A stretch of 64,000 nucleotides of DNA from Leptothoe kymatousa TAU-MAC 1615. GTDB taxonomy: Bacteria; Cyanobacteriota; Cyanobacteriia; Phormidesmidales; Phormidesmidaceae. The translations under genes were made by a program, and so were the position numbers. Within the stretch, counting starts at the first letter, position 1, and each line of letters opens with the position of its first letter. Below, piece by piece: positions 63,869 through 64,000 of the stretch. The stretch lies in contig NZ_JADOER010000004.1 of NCBI RefSeq assembly GCF_018739865.1, positions 1,064,157 to 1,128,156 on the forward strand, in the 5' to 3' direction. Below the pieces are notes generated by a model. It was given only the letters and a program-made list of their open reading frames with translations, made no database searches and was not told the origin of the DNA.

Positions 63869-64000
63869 TTACCAAACCTTCCAAGGAGCTTCGTTAGCTT
63901 GCCACATTTTTTCTAAGTGACGCTTATCTCGCAGGGTGTCCATGGGCTGCCAGAAACCATTGTGCTTATAAGCAGATAGCTCTTCCATATGAGCCAGCTT
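63869..64000 (-). CDS. rfbF: Glucose-1-phosphate cytidylyltransferase, C-terminal end (partial)
   Basis: Only the last 43 codons and stop are in the window; the start lies beyond base 64000. The visible residues include [32 protein letters not shown] and the terminal APWKVW, which is the conserved C-terminus of RfbF. RfbF joins CTP and glucose 1-phosphate to give CDP-glucose, the substrate of the adjacent rfbG product. It is on the same strand as rfbG, in the usual order rfbF-rfbG. Confidence 0.88.
   Translation of the reverse strand, partial: KLAHMEELSAYKHNGFWQPMDTLRDKRHLEKMWQANEAPWKVW

Overview
The window comes from a cyanobacterial chromosome. GCGATCGC (HIP1) octamers are scattered through and between genes. 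There are cyanobacterial families (DUF1822, DUF928, CHASE2-CHAT, a PCP_red-type small protein, a long TamB), a PEP-CTERM protein and many hybrid histidine kinases. The gene style fits a Leptolyngbya-like filamentous lineage, but the sequence alone does not fix the genus. I see no tRNA, rRNA, CRISPR array, prophage or intact insertion sequence.

Layout. 1-8.2 kb: the 3' part of recJ, a two-domain GNAT acetyltransferase, a DUF4419 protein, a decayed TIR-domain remnant, a lipoprotein, a PCP_red-like mini-protein, an RmlD-like reductase and two unknown proteins. 8.4-14.1 kb: a minus-strand signalling operon with a sugar-type periplasmic binding protein, a truncated duplicate of its N-terminus, a Cache-type hybrid kinase and a receiver-kinase, without transporter permeases. 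14.2-20 kb: a secreted protein, a SUMF1-fold lipoprotein, a DGPF/YCII protein with its ECF42-type sigma factor, and a first sigma-like/DUF1822 pair. 20-31.4 kb: Nudix, malQ, an OmpR-type regulator, gamma-glutamyltransferase, a giant TamB protein and a TPR protein. 31.5-42 kb: a lone receiver, a GyrA/ParC-type topoisomerase subunit, a MalK/UgpC-like ATPase, a PEP-CTERM protein, pfkA, a TetR regulator, a HugZ-like protein, ridA and the shikimate-pathway entry enzyme (DAHP synthase). 42.5-51.1 kb: two paralogous hybrid kinases and a REC-REC-pseudokinase protein. 51.1-59.5 kb: a CHAT-protease cassette (TPR-CHAT diverging from sigma-like, DUF1822, CHAT-CHASE2 and DUF928). 59.6-64 kb: a PAS-LuxR regulator and a CDP-sugar cluster (SAF-domain oxidoreductase, 3,5-epimerase, rfbG, rfbF 3' end).

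The most striking signal is in the 350 bases between ridA and the DAHP synthase gene. Two short ORFs rich in phenylalanine codons (MQSKFFHFWFIQVHRH, and a 20-residue peptide containing FTFFFF) are each followed by an intrinsic terminator. Each has mutually exclusive protector and antiterminator helices placed as in enterobacterial phe/trp attenuators. A plausible promoter stands just before the first ORF. I read this as two ribosome-mediated aromatic-amino-acid attenuators in series controlling entry into the shikimate pathway.

Other points worth attention are: the sigma-like/DUF1822 pair occurring twice, once with and once without CHAT proteases; the REC-REC-pseudokinase fusion; a degenerate receiver in one of the duplicated kinases; the truncated binding-protein ORF that overlaps its kinase by ATGA; and a perfect 46-bp palindrome after the TPR gene.
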